A stretch of 64,000 nucleotides of DNA from Alphaproteobacteria bacterium (GCA_019752515.1 JAIEMB010000021.1:49400-113399), one strand, 5' to 3'. Positions 28,430 to 38,503 are shown, counted from the stretch's first letter. Notes: generated from the sequence alone by a model not told the origin. Numbers and translations: made by a program.

Positions 28430-29182
28430 CTATGAATGGGGCTCATCGTAACGAATTTCTGTTAGATAAAGACCCCAAGGAGGGGCCGTAGGCCCTGCTA
28501 AGTTTCGGTTGCGGGCTTCTAAGATTTCCCTTACTTTTTCAGGATGCCATGAACCATCTCCTACACGCTTCAGGGTTCCAACTATATTGCGAATTTGATG
28601 ATGGAGAAAAGATCGAGCGCGCGCGTTGATAAAAACAATATCATTTTGTCGCTCAATACTAAGTTCATCAAGTGTTTTAAAAGGCGTTAAGGCTTGACAT
28701 TGACTCCCTCGAAAAGAAGTAAAATCATGGTGACCTAAAAGATAGTTAGCGGCTTCAGCCATCGCTTCAATACAAAGATCTCGCGCCACCCACCACATAC
28801 GATTCTTTTCAAGCGCAGGTTGGGCCCTACGGTTCCAAATCTTATACTCATAGGCACGAGAAATAGCTGAAAAACGTGCATGAAAATCACAAGAGACTTC
28901 CTCAACTTTTAAAAGACTGATAGGCTTATCTCTCAGTCGTTTATTGAGAGCCCCTAGAATATCAGAAGAAGAATAGGATTTTGAGATTTCAATGTGAGCA
29001 ACTTGGCCCTTTGCATGGACCCCCGTATCTGTCCGACCACTTCCCCAAACTGTTAAGGGTTCTCCTAAAAAATCAGCAAACGCACTTTCCAGAACGCCTT
29101 GAACTGTTGGGAGTCCTTGTTGACGTTGCCAGCCGCAAAAGGAGGTGCCGTCATATTCGAGAGTTAACTTAAAGCGTGACAT
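28430..29182 (-). CDS. truA: tRNA pseudouridine(38-40) synthase TruA
   Basis: Makes pseudouridine at positions 38-40 of tRNA anticodon arms. 250 residues. RFKLTLEYDGTSFCGWQRQ at the start, the catalytic Asp in GSGRTDTGVHAKGQVAH, DFHARFSAISRAYEYKIWNR, and FLHHQIRNIVGTLKRVGDG at the C-terminal part. The ATG at 29182 is chosen over 29209; it overlaps the end of fmt by 14 bp, making truA the last gene of def-fmt-truA. Confidence 0.95.
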   Translation of the reverse strand: MSRFKLTLEYDGTSFCGWQRQQGLPTVQGVLESAFADFLGEPLTVWGSGRTDTGVHAKGQVAHIEISKSYSSSDILGALNKRLRDKPISLLKVEEVSCDFHARFSAISRAYEYKIWNRRAQPALEKNRMWWVARDLCIEAMAEAANYLLGHHDFTSFRGSQCQALTPFKTLDELSIERQNDIVFINARARSFLHHQIRNIVGTLKRVGDGSWHPEKVREILEARNRNLAGPTAPPWGLYLTEIRYDEPHS

Positions 29183-30113
29183 GGATAGGAAGGACAGGAG
29201 GCAGCTCATATCCCCTTAAAAATTCCTCAGCAGATAGACTGGCTCTTCCAATTTTCTTGACCCATAAAGGGCGTAAAGCCCCTTCCCCACAAGCAATCGT
29301 AAAATGATCATCTAAAACAGTCCCTGGAGGGTGAGAAACAGAGAGAGGAAGCACTTCAGATTCGAGAATTTTAATTTGGTCAGTTCCGACCTCAAACCAA
29401 GTGCCAGGCCAGGGATTCAATGCCCTTACTTTTTGTCCAAGCAACGTGGCTGGCAATTGCCAATTCAAAAGTCCTTCTTTTTTCTGAAGTTTTGCTGCGT
29501 ATGTCACGCCTTCTTCAGGTTGGGTATAAGGTTTTAATGTTCCTTCTAGGTAAGGAGGGAGTGCAGTCAAAAGGGCCTCAGCTCCCTTTTCAGCTAAGAG
29601 ATCTTGTAGGAAGGGTGCTGTTGTCGTTTCGTTGATAGGTACTTTTTTTGTGAATAAGATATCGCCCGTATCTAACCCCTTGTCCATTTTCATAATGGTT
29701 ACGCCAGTTTCATTATCTCCCGCTAAAATGGATCGCTGAATAGGGGCTGCCCCTCTCCAACGTGGAAGAAGTGAGGCATGAATATTTATGCAACCCCAGC
29801 GAGGGACTTCCAAAATAGCTTTTGGAAGAATAAGACCATATGCGGCTACTATAGCTACGTCTAAATCTAAGTTCCTCCATTTGTTTTGAATGTTTTCTAT
29901 CCTTAAAGATTCAGGCGTAAAAATAGGAAGATCGTGTTCTTCTGCAAACTTATGTACGGGGCTTTGAGTGACCTTGTATCCTCGTCCCATGGGTCGTGGA
30001 GGTTGAGTAAATACGGCAACAATATGATATTTTTCTTTTAAAATAGCCTCTAAAATATGTACGGCAAAATCAGGGGTTCCCATAAAGGCAACGCGTGTTG
30101 TTTGTGGGGTCAT
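29169..30113 (-). CDS. fmt: methionyl-tRNA formyltransferase
   Basis: Formylates initiator Met-tRNA using 10-formyltetrahydrofolate. 314 residues. RVAFMGTPDFAVHILEAI at the start; INIHASLLPRWRGAAPIQRS with the catalytic Asn/His region; MDKGLDTGDIL; and a C-terminal OB domain (LNPWPGTWFEV). ATGA overlap with def upstream. Confidence 0.97.
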   Translation of the reverse strand: MTPQTTRVAFMGTPDFAVHILEAILKEKYHIVAVFTQPPRPMGRGYKVTQSPVHKFAEEHDLPIFTPESLRIENIQNKWRNLDLDVAIVAAYGLILPKAILEVPRWGCINIHASLLPRWRGAAPIQRSILAGDNETGVTIMKMDKGLDTGDILFTKKVPINETTTAPFLQDLLAEKGAEALLTALPPYLEGTLKPYTQPEEGVTYAAKLQKKEGLLNWQLPATLLGQKVRALNPWPGTWFEVGTDQIKILESEVLPLSVSHPPGTVLDDHFTIACGEGALRPLWVKKIGRASLSAEEFLRGYELPPVLPIHVTL

Positions 30114-30631
30114 AAACTACCTTTATTTTTTTTGTTTTTCATAAGCTTACGCATGATCATTTCTCTCTTGAGCGAGGATAAATGCTCAATAAATAAAATC
30201 CCATTCAAGTGATCAATCTCATGTTGAATACAATCAGCTAAAAGCCCTTTTGCCTTTAAATGTTGGCGTTGGTTGTTCTCATCAAGATAGGAAACATGTG
30301 CTTCTAAGGGACGAATCACATCTAGCCAAACGTTTGGGACAGAAAGACAGCCCTCCTTCGTAACTTGAGTTTCGAGAGAAACCCAATGAAGTTCAGGGTT
30401 AGCCATGAGTAGCGGTTTGCGAAAAAAATTATTCCTTTCTCCTAGATCAATGGCGAGTACCCTTTTTTGAATACCTGCTTGCATAGAGGCAAAGCCAACT
30501 GCATTGTTCTCATACAGCGTTTCTAACAAATCATCCATTAATTTGCGTATAGCACTATCAACCTTTTGCACAGGAAAGGCTTTTCCATAAAGTCGCGGAT
30601 CAGGGGCTGTTAAAATCTCTAAGAGAGCCAT
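30110..30631 (-). CDS. def: peptide deformylase, atypical motif 1
   Basis: Removes the formyl group from nascent peptides. 173 residues. Metal ligands are intact: Cys in EGCLSVP and both His in QHEIDHLNG. Motif 1, normally GxGxAAxQ, reads AVGFASMQAG, so the first Gly is Ala and the second Ala is Ser; the Gln that contacts the substrate remains. The sequence otherwise fits a type 1 enzyme, with a basic C-terminal tail. It heads the def-fmt-truA operon, with about 130 bp of upstream DNA for a promoter. No second def copy is in the window. Confidence 0.92.
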   Translation of the reverse strand: MALLEILTAPDPRLYGKAFPVQKVDSAIRKLMDDLLETLYENNAVGFASMQAGIQKRVLAIDLGERNNFFRKPLLMANPELHWVSLETQVTKEGCLSVPNVWLDVIRPLEAHVSYLDENNQRQHLKAKGLLADCIQHEIDHLNGILFIEHLSSLKREMIMRKLMKNKKNKGSL

Positions 30632-30762
30632 TGCATTTTCCTAAAACATCAATGTAAAAAAGGTATAACAATCACGTCACACCTTTTAATTAATCAAAAG
30701 ATTGAATAAATTCAAGTGGTCTTCCAAATTTAAAGACCTTCGGAAGAGTGAAGCTATAATAT

Positions 30763-31260
30763 TTATTTTCGATTCTCCTTGGAATCAACGAGAACGGCAG
30801 ATATCTCATTTAAGGATGTTTGGGTAAGTTTTTTTCTTTCCTTATGATCTCTGATAAGAATTCTCTCTACGATTTCGAGAGCTTCGTCCGCAGCTTGCTT
30901 TTTCAGTTTTGCTTTTGTTTCTTCCTTTTCAAGAGTGAGACGATCTAAAAGCGTTTTTTCTTTTTGCTTTATAAATCGTTCGAGCTCATATTCACTTGAT
31001 TTTTTGAACTCTTGGGCCTCACTCTCAGCATAAGAAATGATTTGCTCAGCCTGCTTGAGAGCCTCTTCATATTTCTTTTTATAAGACTCAAGAAGACTTT
31101 GTGCTTCATCATGGAGTCGCTGGGCGTCAGAGAGTTGATGGATTACTTTGTCACGGTACTTATCAAGGACTTGTGTAAGAACCGTCATTCCTTTTTTCCC
31201 AAACCCTACAAAAAGGAGAACAAAAGCAATAAAAACCCAAAACTCCGGCGTCGAAAGCAT
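30763..31260 (-). CDS. atpF: F0F1 ATP synthase subunit b
   Basis: 165 residues; peripheral stalk. One N-terminal membrane helix (PEFWVFIAFVLLFVGFG) followed by a long charged coiled coil. It overlaps the b' gene by one base. Having both b and b' is usual in alphaproteobacteria and phototrophs. Last gene of the F0 operon; the F1 genes are not in this window, the split arrangement typical of alphaproteobacteria. Confidence 0.94.
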   Translation of the reverse strand: MLSTPEFWVFIAFVLLFVGFGKKGMTVLTQVLDKYRDKVIHQLSDAQRLHDEAQSLLESYKKKYEEALKQAEQIISYAESEAQEFKKSSEYELERFIKQKEKTLLDRLTLEKEETKAKLKKQAADEALEIVERILIRDHKERKKLTQTSLNEISAVLVDSKENRK

Positions 31261-31736
31261 TAGGCACCTTCCCTTTCATAATTTAATTCTGTAGGAGAGT
31301 AAGTGCGACCTGTAAGTTTCTTTAAAATCCCAATGGCAACCTCTATAGCGACGGCATGCATTTGGGCACCGACTTCAATACGTGTGCGGTAAAGCTCCTG
31401 CTCAGCGATATGAAGTTTGTTATTAAGTTTGTCAAGAAGATCCTTCTGTTGACTTGCTATTTGAGCCGAAGCACTTGTTATAGCCAACTTGTATCTTTGC
31501 TGAGCATCTACTCTTGCTTGAGCAAGAGTAGATTCATACTCAGCAAGTAAGCCTTCAGCTTGTTCACGATAGGTACTGGCTTTGTTAATTTTACTTTCAA
31601 GTGCATCCTGTCGTGCTTCAAGTACGTGAGAGATTTTGGGAACAGCTACAAAAGATAAAATAAAATAAAGAGCTAAGAAACATACCATCAGCCAAAAAAG
31701 CTGAGAAGGAAATGTTGATATATCCAATTGAGGCAT
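31260..31736 (-). CDS. atpG: F0F1 ATP synthase subunit b'
   Basis: 158 residues. N-terminal membrane helix (LFWLMVCFLALYFILSFVAV), then the b' hallmark PKISHVLEARQDALESKINK and a long coiled coil. It forms the heterodimeric stalk with subunit b. The symbol follows the alphaproteobacterial use of atpG/atpF2 for b' and must not be confused with the gamma subunit. Confidence 0.93.
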   Translation of the reverse strand: MPQLDISTFPSQLFWLMVCFLALYFILSFVAVPKISHVLEARQDALESKINKASTYREQAEGLLAEYESTLAQARVDAQQRYKLAITSASAQIASQQKDLLDKLNNKLHIAEQELYRTRIEVGAQMHAVAIEVAIGILKKLTGRTYSPTELNYEREGA

Positions 31737-31757
31737 GTCTTAGCTCCTAAGTCCGTC

Positions 31758-31982
31758 TTATTTGTATAAAATTAAAAAGGCGATAAGAAGGGCAAAAAGA
31801 GCAACGGCTTCCGTTAAGGCGAATCCTAAAATTCCCATAGGAAATACTTGTTCTCGAGAAGAGGGATTTCTTGCAACAGAACTTATAAGAGATGAGAAGA
31901 TCAATCCAATACCCAATCCAACCCCTGCTAAAGCAAAAACTGCAAGGCCTGCTCCTATCATTCGCGCAGCTTCAACATCCAT
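31758..31982 (-). CDS. atpE: F0F1 ATP synthase subunit c
   Basis: 74 residues, two helices in a hairpin. Helix 1 carries the Gly-rich [16 protein letters not shown]; the loop has ARNPS; helix 2 carries the proton-binding Glu in [16 protein letters not shown]. The Gln/Ser pattern of Na+ ring subunits is absent, so proton coupling is expected. Confidence 0.97.
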   Translation of the reverse strand: MDVEAARMIGAGLAVFALAGVGLGIGLIFSSLISSVARNPSSREQVFPMGILGFALTEAVALFALLIAFLILYK

Positions 31983-31998
31983 TTTTTATTCTCCTTTT

Positions 31999-32721
31999 CT
32001 AATGTAAGTTGATGGAATCATTTAAGTAAATACAGGTTAAAATTGTAAAAACATACGCTTGTAGAACAGCTACAAGAATTTCAAAGGCTGTCAATAATGT
32101 ACTGACGACAAGAGGACCTATCCCCAAAATCCCTAAAGCAACAGTAAAACCAGCAAACACTTTAAGCATGGTATGGCCAGCCATCATATTGGCAAAAAGA
32201 CGAATAGAAAGGCTAATGGGCCGAGAAATATAGGATAAAATCTCAATAGGAACAATAATCGGCAACATATAGAGAGGTGCTCCTTTCGGAACAAAAATGC
32301 TGAAATAATGGAAACCATGACGCATAAACCCAATAAGGGTTGCCATTCCAAAAGCAATCATAGCAAGACCGAAAGTCACAATAATATGGCTCGTGAAGGT
32401 AAAGGTATAGGGAATCATACCGATAACATTTCCCATGAAAATGAACATGAAAAGAGTGAAGATAAGAGAGAAATATTTACGTCCCTTCAATCCTATTGTT
32501 TCGTCGATAAGATTGGCAATGAATCCGTACGTCATCTCAGTCATCGATTGCCAGCGATCAGGGATGAGTTTTGATCGACTGACACCCCCTATTAAAAAAA
32601 TAGATGCTGTTGCAACAGCGACTGTCATAAATAAAGATGAATTTGTAAACGATATATTCACACCATCAAGACTTAGAGGAAGGAGGGGATGTATTTCAAA
32701 TTGATGGAGCGGATCAGACAT
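31999..32721 (-). CDS. atpB: F0F1 ATP synthase subunit a
   Basis: 240 residues, five or six helices. FMGNVIGMIPYTFTFTSHI, then the essential Arg in SLSIRLFANMMAGH and the C-terminal FEILVAVLQAYVFTILTCIY with the conserved Gln. Proton half-channels against the c ring. Its start overlaps the end of atpI by 8 bp. Confidence 0.97.
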   Translation of the reverse strand: MSDPLHQFEIHPLLPLSLDGVNISFTNSSLFMTVAVATASIFLIGGVSRSKLIPDRWQSMTEMTYGFIANLIDETIGLKGRKYFSLIFTLFMFIFMGNVIGMIPYTFTFTSHIIVTFGLAMIAFGMATLIGFMRHGFHYFSIFVPKGAPLYMLPIIVPIEILSYISRPISLSIRLFANMMAGHTMLKVFAGFTVALGILGIGPLVVSTLLTAFEILVAVLQAYVFTILTCIYLNDSINLH

Positions 32722-33025
32722 TTTTATCCTTTTTAGAATCTGTTTTTTCTGTTCTCGTTAGCGTTCGATAGATATTGAGCATACCAGCTGCTGAGCCAAG
32801 TATAAAGAAGGAGATAAGGCCCCAGGGAGAAATCCCAAATGCCCAATCCGTTAAGAGGCCTAATCCCACACCCACAAAGACACCTGAAACAAGCTCAATA
32901 CCTACATTAAAAAACTTTCCAGCCGTGGCCGGTGTTTTGTTCCCTATAGGGGGATTTAGTTGAGAGCCCTTTTTAGCCTCTTGTATTTGTCTTTTAAGTT
33001 TGCCTAATGCTGATTCATCAGACAT
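32714..33025 (-). CDS. atpI: ATP synthase assembly protein AtpI
   Basis: 103 residues from the ATG at 33025 (an in-frame start at 33085 is less likely). A charged N-terminus (LGKLKRQIQEAKKG), then two helices with the AtpI pattern GIELVSGVFVGVGLGLLTDW and FILGSAAGMLNIYRTL. It helps c-ring assembly in other bacteria. First gene of the F0 set, 87 bp behind csaA. Confidence 0.9.
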   Translation of the reverse strand: MSDESALGKLKRQIQEAKKGSQLNPPIGNKTPATAGKFFNVGIELVSGVFVGVGLGLLTDWAFGISPWGLISFFILGSAAGMLNIYRTLTRTEKTDSKKDKNV

Positions 33026-33112
33026 CTTTTCTCTCACTTTTTTCAATAGGATAAGAGTCCTCCTCTTAGCTGTCAAGGGAAGCATATACCTTTTCTTCTC
33101 TATTTCAAAATC

Positions 33113-33448
33113 TTAAAACAGCTTTTTACCGTTATTAACTTTTGGGTCAACAGTGGCAAGGCAGACAGCTCCCTGAGGGTCTTCACATCCGACCATAAGG
33201 AACTGAGATTCAAAACCGGCGATGTTTTTGGCTCCTAAATTAACAACACCCAAAATTTGACGACCGAGAAGGGACTCGGGTGTATAATGGGCAGTAACCT
33301 GAGCAGATGTTTGTAAAATCCCCTTTTCCGGCCCAAAATCAGCCCATACCTTGTAAGCTGGTTTATGAGCTCGTGGGAAAGGTTCTGCTTTTATAATGGT
33401 GCCTGAGAGAATTTCGATCTTTGAAAAGTCTTCATAAGAGATAAGCAT
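33113..33448 (-). CDS. csaA: CsaA-type tRNA-binding/chaperone protein
   Basis: 111 residues forming an OB-fold tRNA-binding domain: IEILSGTIIKAEPFPRAHKPAYKV, QTSAQVTAHY, GRQILGVVNLGAKNIAGFES and FLMVGCED. The motifs are those of CsaA, a dimeric protein with export-related chaperone activity in Bacillus. It precedes the ATP synthase genes on the same strand and may share their transcript. Confidence 0.92.
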   Translation of the reverse strand: MLISYEDFSKIEILSGTIIKAEPFPRAHKPAYKVWADFGPEKGILQTSAQVTAHYTPESLLGRQILGVVNLGAKNIAGFESQFLMVGCEDPQGAVCLATVDPKVNNGKKLF

Positions 33449-33507
33449 AGCAAAGTCCTCGCTTTAAAATTATAATAAAAATAGAAGATAAGGATTTAAT
33501 TTTAAGA

Positions 33508-33541
33508 ATAAAAAATGTCGACCTTAGATGTTACGAGGTCG
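33508..33541 (-). terminator. probable terminator of the tkt-gap transcript
   Basis: CGACCT at 33519-33524 pairs with AGGTCG at 33536-33541. On the minus strand the hairpin is followed, after ACA, by a run of six T residues. It lies about 120 bp below the end of gap, within the 212-bp spacer before csaA, which otherwise shows no gene. Confidence 0.6.
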
Positions 33542-33660
33542 TTTATAGAGAAAACAAGGATTCTTTGTAAACTTACTTAATGTCATAGTTTATATTTAAT
33601 CAATAAAAGATCAGAGTTCAAGAAAAAATGTTAAATGGGCAATTTCTTTGCCGGTGTTCT

Positions 33661-34665
33661 TCACATTTTCCCCATAGCAACCGCTGTATCACCCATCCGA
33701 TTGGAAAAGCCCCACTCATTATCATACCAGGATAGAATTCGACAAAATGTCCCATCAACAACATGGGTTTCGGTCAAATCAAAAATAGAGCTTGCGGAAT
33801 TATGATTAAAATCAACGGATACCAGAGGTTCATTATTAACAGCTAGAACACCTCTTAATTCACCTTCAGTAGCTTCTGCAATAGCTTTATTAATTTCTTC
33901 TTTGGAGGTAGGTCTTTTAGCAACAAATTTTAAATCGATGAGAGAAACATTGGGGGTGGGAACACGAACGGCCGTTCCATCTAGTTTCCCTTTTAATTCA
34001 GGAAGAACAAGTCCTACGGCCTTAGCAGCTCCTGTTGAGGCGGGAATAAGAGAAAGAGCTGCCGCACGAGCTCGGCGAAGATCCTTATGTAGGGTGTCAA
34101 CCAGTTGCTGATCTCCTGTATAGGAATGGATAGTTGTCATAAATCCATGCTCAATGCCGATTGTCTTATGAAGAACGTAAGCAACGGGAGCAAGACAGTT
34201 GGTTGTACACGAAGCATTAGAGACAACCCTATGTTCTGGCTTAATTTCCTTATGGTTGACACCCCAAACAACTGTTAAATCAGCTCCCTCACCCGGTGCG
34301 GAAATGAGTACTTTTTTAGCCCCTGCCGTTAAATGTTTTGCGGCATCCTCTCGTTTCGTAAACCGACCGGAACACTCCATTGCTACATCTACGTTAAGTT
34401 CTTTCCATGGTAAAGTTGCGGGGTCAGGGTTAGCGAAAACTTTAATAAAATGACCATTGACCTTAAGACCATCTTCGAAAACTTCTACTGTTCCTGGAAA
34501 AGGTCCGTGAACCGAATCATATTTAAAAAGATGAGCATTATCGGTGATTGAGCCTAAATCATTGATGGCAACAACATCAATGTCCGTTCGCCGGTTCTCC
34601 ATAATCGCCCTTAATACAAGACGACCAATACGCCCAAATCCATTTATGGCAACTTTACAAGTCAT
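33661..34665 (-). CDS. gap: glyceraldehyde-3-phosphate dehydrogenase
   Basis: Phosphorylating GAPDH of glycolysis, 334 residues. Rossmann loop [34 protein letters not shown], where the Asp in NDL points to NAD use; the catalytic ASCTTNC (Cys153); [31 protein letters not shown]; and [13 protein letters not shown]. Coupled to tkt by an ATGA overlap, the arrangement found in many alphaproteobacteria. Confidence 0.97.
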   Translation of the reverse strand: MTCKVAINGFGRIGRLVLRAIMENRRTDIDVVAINDLGSITDNAHLFKYDSVHGPFPGTVEVFEDGLKVNGHFIKVFANPDPATLPWKELNVDVAMECSGRFTKREDAAKHLTAGAKKVLISAPGEGADLTVVWGVNHKEIKPEHRVVSNASCTTNCLAPVAYVLHKTIGIEHGFMTTIHSYTGDQQLVDTLHKDLRRARAAALSLIPASTGAAKAVGLVLPELKGKLDGTAVRVPTPNVSLIDLKFVAKRPTSKEEINKAIAEATEGELRGVLAVNNEPLVSVDFNHNSASSIFDLTETHVVDGTFCRILSWYDNEWGFSNRMGDTAVAMGKM

Positions 34666-36659
34666 GCCTTTCTCCCTTCAATAATTTTCACAATATGCTC
34701 AGCTGTAAAGCCAAATTCTTTATAGAGGGTTTCATAAGGAGCTGACGCTCCAAACCGTTCCATTCCCACCATAATACCATTTTCACCTATATATTTATCC
34801 CACCCCATCGGAGAAGCTGCTTCGATGGCTATACGCAATGTGTTTTTGCCTAAAACTTCGTCTTTGTAGTTTTGGCCTTGTTTTTCAAAAAGTTCCCAGC
34901 AAGGCATTGAAATGACGGCTGTAGGAATACCTTTTTCTTCTAAGATCGTTTGAGCGTTAAGCGCAATTTCAACTTCTGACCCCGTTGCTAACAAAGTCAC
35001 CTCACGCTTGGCGTTTGCTTCTTTCAATATGTAAGCACCCTTGGCAGAGAAATTTTCAGAAACATCTGTCCGCAATAAATTTAATTTTTGTCTCGTCAGA
35101 GCTAAAAGGGAGGGGGATGTGGTCGACTCTATCGCCAAAGACCAACATTCTGCGACCTCCACAGCATCGCAGGGACGAAACACATGAAGATTGGGTATTG
35201 CCCTTAAAGCTGCAAGATGCTCGATGGGTTGATGGGTTGGACCATCTTCTCCCAAAGCAATGGAATCATGGGTCATGACATAAATAACGCGGATACCCAT
35301 AAGAGCAGAGAGGCGAATGGCAGGCCTACAATAATCGGAGAAGGTTAAAAATGTTCCTCCATAGGGAATGAGGCCTCCATGCAAAGCCATTCCATTCATA
35401 GCTGCAGCCATGCCATGTTCCCTTACGCCATAGTGAATATACCGACCTGAATAATCGCGAGGTGTTATTGATACCATGTCTTTGGCTTTCGTATTATTCG
35501 AACTTGTGAGATCTGCTGATCCCCCAACAAGTTCAGGGATTGCAGGAGACAAGACATCCAAAACCATTTGAGAAGATTGACGGCTCGCAACGCTTGTTTT
35601 ATCTGTTACAAATTTTTCCAGTAGAGTTTGAACAGACTCTTTCCAACCTTTGGGTAAATCCTTATGTAGTCGTCGTTCAAACTCTTCCCGTTGAGGATGG
35701 ATAGCCAATTTATCCTCCCAATTGATTCGGAGGGATCGGCTACGCATGCCTACTGCTCTCCAAGCCGACAAGATATCTTGAGGAACTTCAAAGGGAGCAT
35801 AGGGCCAATTAAGATTTTCACGCGTGGCTTGTATTTCCTCTGACCCTAACGGGGAGCCATGTACAGCGGCTGTTCCGGCCTTATGTGGAGAGCCCTTTGC
35901 GATTTGTGTTTTACACGCAATAAGGACAGGTTTCGTGAGGGTTTGCGCTTTCATCAAAGCGGCTTCAATTTGTGTAAAATTATGACCATCAATGGCCATA
36001 ACTTCCCACTCAGAGGCTCGAAAGCGTTCGAGTTGATTATCAGAAACAGCGAGATCAGTGGAGCCATCAATTGAAATATGATTATCATCGAAAAGAACAA
36101 TGAGATTATTGAGGCTCAAATGGCCCGCAAGGGAAATCGCCTCATGCGAAATACCTTCCATAAGGCATCCATCCCCTACAATCGCATAAACCTTATGATC
36201 AACAAGATCTTTTCCAAATTGAGCTTCCAATATTTTTTCAGCAAGAGCCATCCCAACCGCATTACCGAGTCCTTGTCCTAAGGGACCGGTTGTTGTCTCA
36301 ATACCCGCAGCCTCACCATATTCGGGATGTCCAGCTGTCCGGCTACCCCATTGGCGAAAATTCATAATTTCTTCAAGGGTCATGTCTTCATAGCCGGTTA
36401 AATATAAAAGAGCATAGAGCAGCATAGACCCATGACCTGCTGATAAGACAAAACGATCACGATCTGGCCAGTCGGGCGCAGAAGCATCAAATTTCAAGAA
36501 TTTTGAAAACAAAACTGTTGCCACATCAGCCATACCCATAGGCATCCCGGGATGACCAGAATGAGCTTTCTCAACCGCATCCATCGTGAGAGCCCGTATG
36601 GCATTAGCCATGAGCTGGGAATTAATATCCATGTTTTCTTGAGAGGGAACCGCTGTCAT
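34662..36659 (-). CDS. tkt: transketolase
   Basis: Thiamine-diphosphate enzyme of the pentose phosphate pathway, 665 residues. [20 protein letters not shown]; the TPP site [13 protein letters not shown] followed by [25 protein letters not shown]; and [20 protein letters not shown]. First gene of the tkt-gap pair. The region above its ATG carries TTGAGATC as a weak Shine-Dalgarno candidate. Confidence 0.97.
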   Translation of the reverse strand: MTAVPSQENMDINSQLMANAIRALTMDAVEKAHSGHPGMPMGMADVATVLFSKFLKFDASAPDWPDRDRFVLSAGHGSMLLYALLYLTGYEDMTLEEIMNFRQWGSRTAGHPEYGEAAGIETTTGPLGQGLGNAVGMALAEKILEAQFGKDLVDHKVYAIVGDGCLMEGISHEAISLAGHLSLNNLIVLFDDNHISIDGSTDLAVSDNQLERFRASEWEVMAIDGHNFTQIEAALMKAQTLTKPVLIACKTQIAKGSPHKAGTAAVHGSPLGSEEIQATRENLNWPYAPFEVPQDILSAWRAVGMRSRSLRINWEDKLAIHPQREEFERRLHKDLPKGWKESVQTLLEKFVTDKTSVASRQSSQMVLDVLSPAIPELVGGSADLTSSNNTKAKDMVSITPRDYSGRYIHYGVREHGMAAAMNGMALHGGLIPYGGTFLTFSDYCRPAIRLSALMGIRVIYVMTHDSIALGEDGPTHQPIEHLAALRAIPNLHVFRPCDAVEVAECWSLAIESTTSPSLLALTRQKLNLLRTDVSENFSAKGAYILKEANAKREVTLLATGSEVEIALNAQTILEEKGIPTAVISMPCWELFEKQGQNYKDEVLGKNTLRIAIEAASPMGWDKYIGENGIMVGMERFGASAPYETLYKEFGFTAEHIVKIIEGRKA

Positions 36660-36745
36660 AATTTGATCTCAATTCTTAATTTTTCTTCTTTGCAAGATGC
36701 CTTGCTCTCTCGCGTGCGTCAACAGAGAAAGGTTTATCGTATGGC

Positions 36746-37504
36746 TTATAAAATAGGTGATATGGCTTTTGCTTTCTCCGCTTTCTCTCTCCAAAAGGCG
36801 ATAAATTCAACTTCAGATATATCATCTGGATAGAAGCTTTGAGCACCCACATATTCAAATCCAAAAAAATGAATTTCTGAACTATAGGCTTTCAGAGACG
36901 TTCGCACATCATCTAAATTCTTTCTTCTATCATCAATAAGCATGACGACTTTAGGTTTAAGGTCGAAATGTCTTAAGAATGAAGTTAAAACGACTCCTTT
37001 TGATCCTTCTCCGTTCGCACAGAGAATACCTTTATATAAAACGGGATAACGGTTCATATGGGAAGGAACTTCTTTCAAAGTATGGTTCTCAGGAAACGTC
37101 TTTTGGAAATTAAACCCCAGGTTAGCTAATCGTTGTTCCCGCCAGATCTCCAAATGTCCAATTTCTTCTAATTTTCCCGTAAGAGAAGCTGTAAAAGCAA
37201 GAACATTCACGCCCTTATCTTGAAGGGTTTTTATGAAATAAGGAGAAGTTTCCTCAACGAGTCCCCAGGGAGCGGATGCGGTTGCAAGATTAATAAGAAG
37301 ATCTTTTTGTTCACGAGTTAGATGTTGAGTCTCTTTCTTCATCACCTCTCTATACTGGATCACATTGGACATATACGTTGCAGGATTCAAAGGCTGAATA
37401 AGAGTCAAATCAATATCAAAAAGAACAAAAATATCTTGGGGAAGAACCTCCTGGAGACTTTTTTTGAGAGTTTCTTCGATTTCATTAAGATGTGAAATAA
37501 TCAT
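36746..37504 (-). CDS. DUF2608 HAD-superfamily protein
   Basis: 252 residues. HAD motif 1 is LFDIDLTLIQP (nucleophile and acid-base Asp), motif 2 lies in VLAFTAS, and motif 4 in VVMLIDDRRKNL. The whole pattern, with PYFIKTLQDKGVNVLAFTA and GILCANGEGSKGVVL, fits DUF2608, a family recorded mostly in chlamydiae, legionellae and amoeba-associated bacteria. Here there is no signal peptide, so it should be cytoplasmic. The substrate is unknown. Confidence 0.85.
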   Translation of the reverse strand: MIISHLNEIEETLKKSLQEVLPQDIFVLFDIDLTLIQPLNPATYMSNVIQYREVMKKETQHLTREQKDLLINLATASAPWGLVEETSPYFIKTLQDKGVNVLAFTASLTGKLEEIGHLEIWREQRLANLGFNFQKTFPENHTLKEVPSHMNRYPVLYKGILCANGEGSKGVVLTSFLRHFDLKPKVVMLIDDRRKNLDDVRTSLKAYSSEIHFFGFEYVGAQSFYPDDISEVEFIAFWREKAEKAKAISPIL

Positions 37505-37642
37505 TATTTTTTCCTAATATAAATAAATCTATAGTTTAAATTATGACTCTATTTAATTTAATACAATTAATCATTTTTATTGACTTCATAAAATTTGTAC
37601 TGTACATGCTATACCTCTTTAAACAAAATTGAAAGATTTATC

Positions 37643-38437
37643 ATGAAGAAATCCCTCCTTATTAGTTTGTCTCTTCTTTGTTTGCCAAGCATATTCTCTC
37701 CTTCTTTTGCTATGGGTGATGGAGATGAACAACGCGACACATACACGATTAGTATACGTGGCCTTGACCCTATTGAGGTCACTGAGGCTCTTTGGAATAA
37801 TGCAACTGGATGCCCAAACGAACCTAGCATCCAAAGATTTTATCATCTCACAAGGGCTGCAGTTTTTCCCCGCGAAGAGGTGCGTTCTTGGCTCGCTCGA
37901 TCAAAGGATAAAATCGATTATTTAGGGGGAAGGCCACTGAAGCTTTCTTTTTATGAAGATGAGAAAATATCGTTTGTTGGCTATGATAATAGTCATGGGA
38001 TGGGAAGAACCGCAGAGGTTATTAATCGTTTGCGAAGTACTGGTCAAAAATCACTAATTACCCTTTCAAGTCAAGAAACTGTTGAAAAAAGATCTCAAAC
38101 CTCCCAGAGTTCATGGAATCGAATAGAGGCTGCGCAAGAACGTTTGAAGACAGCTTTAAAATTACAGTCCAGCCCTGCAGAGCTAAAAAAAGCTTTTGAG
38201 GAATATGAAGAAGAGAGAAACGACGATTTAGATATCGTGGCATCTGAATTATTATCTATTGATCCGGCGGATCCAGTAGGACATGTTTTTAGGCAAATCC
38301 GCACGATAGGCAAGAAAGAAACTTCAACAAGTACGTCGACAGGAGGAAGTAGCTCGCCTTCAAAGTCTGACACAGGACCAAGTGAAGACGGTTTAGATGA
38401 TTTTTGGAGAAGTGCTTTTAAAAACAAAAGATTATAA
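37643..38437 (+). CDS. exported protein, unrecognised
   Basis: 264 residues from the ATG at 37643, which opens a good signal peptide (KKSLLISLSLLCLPSIFSPSFA). An N-terminal globular part (about 30-130) contains GLDPIEVTEALWNNATG, RFYHLTRAAVFPREEV and VGYDNSHGMGRTAEVIN. This is followed by a charged helical stretch and a Ser/Thr-rich, disordered tail (TSTSTGGSSSPSKSDTG) before an acidic end. An in-frame start at 37595 would bury the signal peptide. A strong terminator follows. No family recognised; an exported factor in a host-associated bacterium could act at the host interface, but nothing here shows that. Confidence 0.75.
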   Translation: MKKSLLISLSLLCLPSIFSPSFAMGDGDEQRDTYTISIRGLDPIEVTEALWNNATGCPNEPSIQRFYHLTRAAVFPREEVRSWLARSKDKIDYLGGRPLKLSFYEDEKISFVGYDNSHGMGRTAEVINRLRSTGQKSLITLSSQETVEKRSQTSQSSWNRIEAAQERLKTALKLQSSPAELKKAFEEYEEERNDDLDIVASELLSIDPADPVGHVFRQIRTIGKKETSTSTSTGGSSSPSKSDTGPSEDGLDDFWRSAFKNKRL

Positions 38438-38476
38438 AAATTTTGTTTCAAAAGAATTGTATTTTGAAATTCCATT

Positions 38477-38503
38477 GAAAGGGCCTCTACGGCCCTTTCT
38501 TTT
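38477..38503 (+). terminator. rho-independent terminator
   Basis: GAAAGGGCC pairs with GGCCCTTTC across a 5-nt loop (38477-38485 with 38491-38499), followed by TTTT. It ends the transcript of the exported-protein gene. Confidence 0.9.

Noticed and set aside
30718..30762. Hairpin after atpF as an operon terminator
   Set aside because: Two mutually exclusive short stems are possible and no T run follows on the minus strand.
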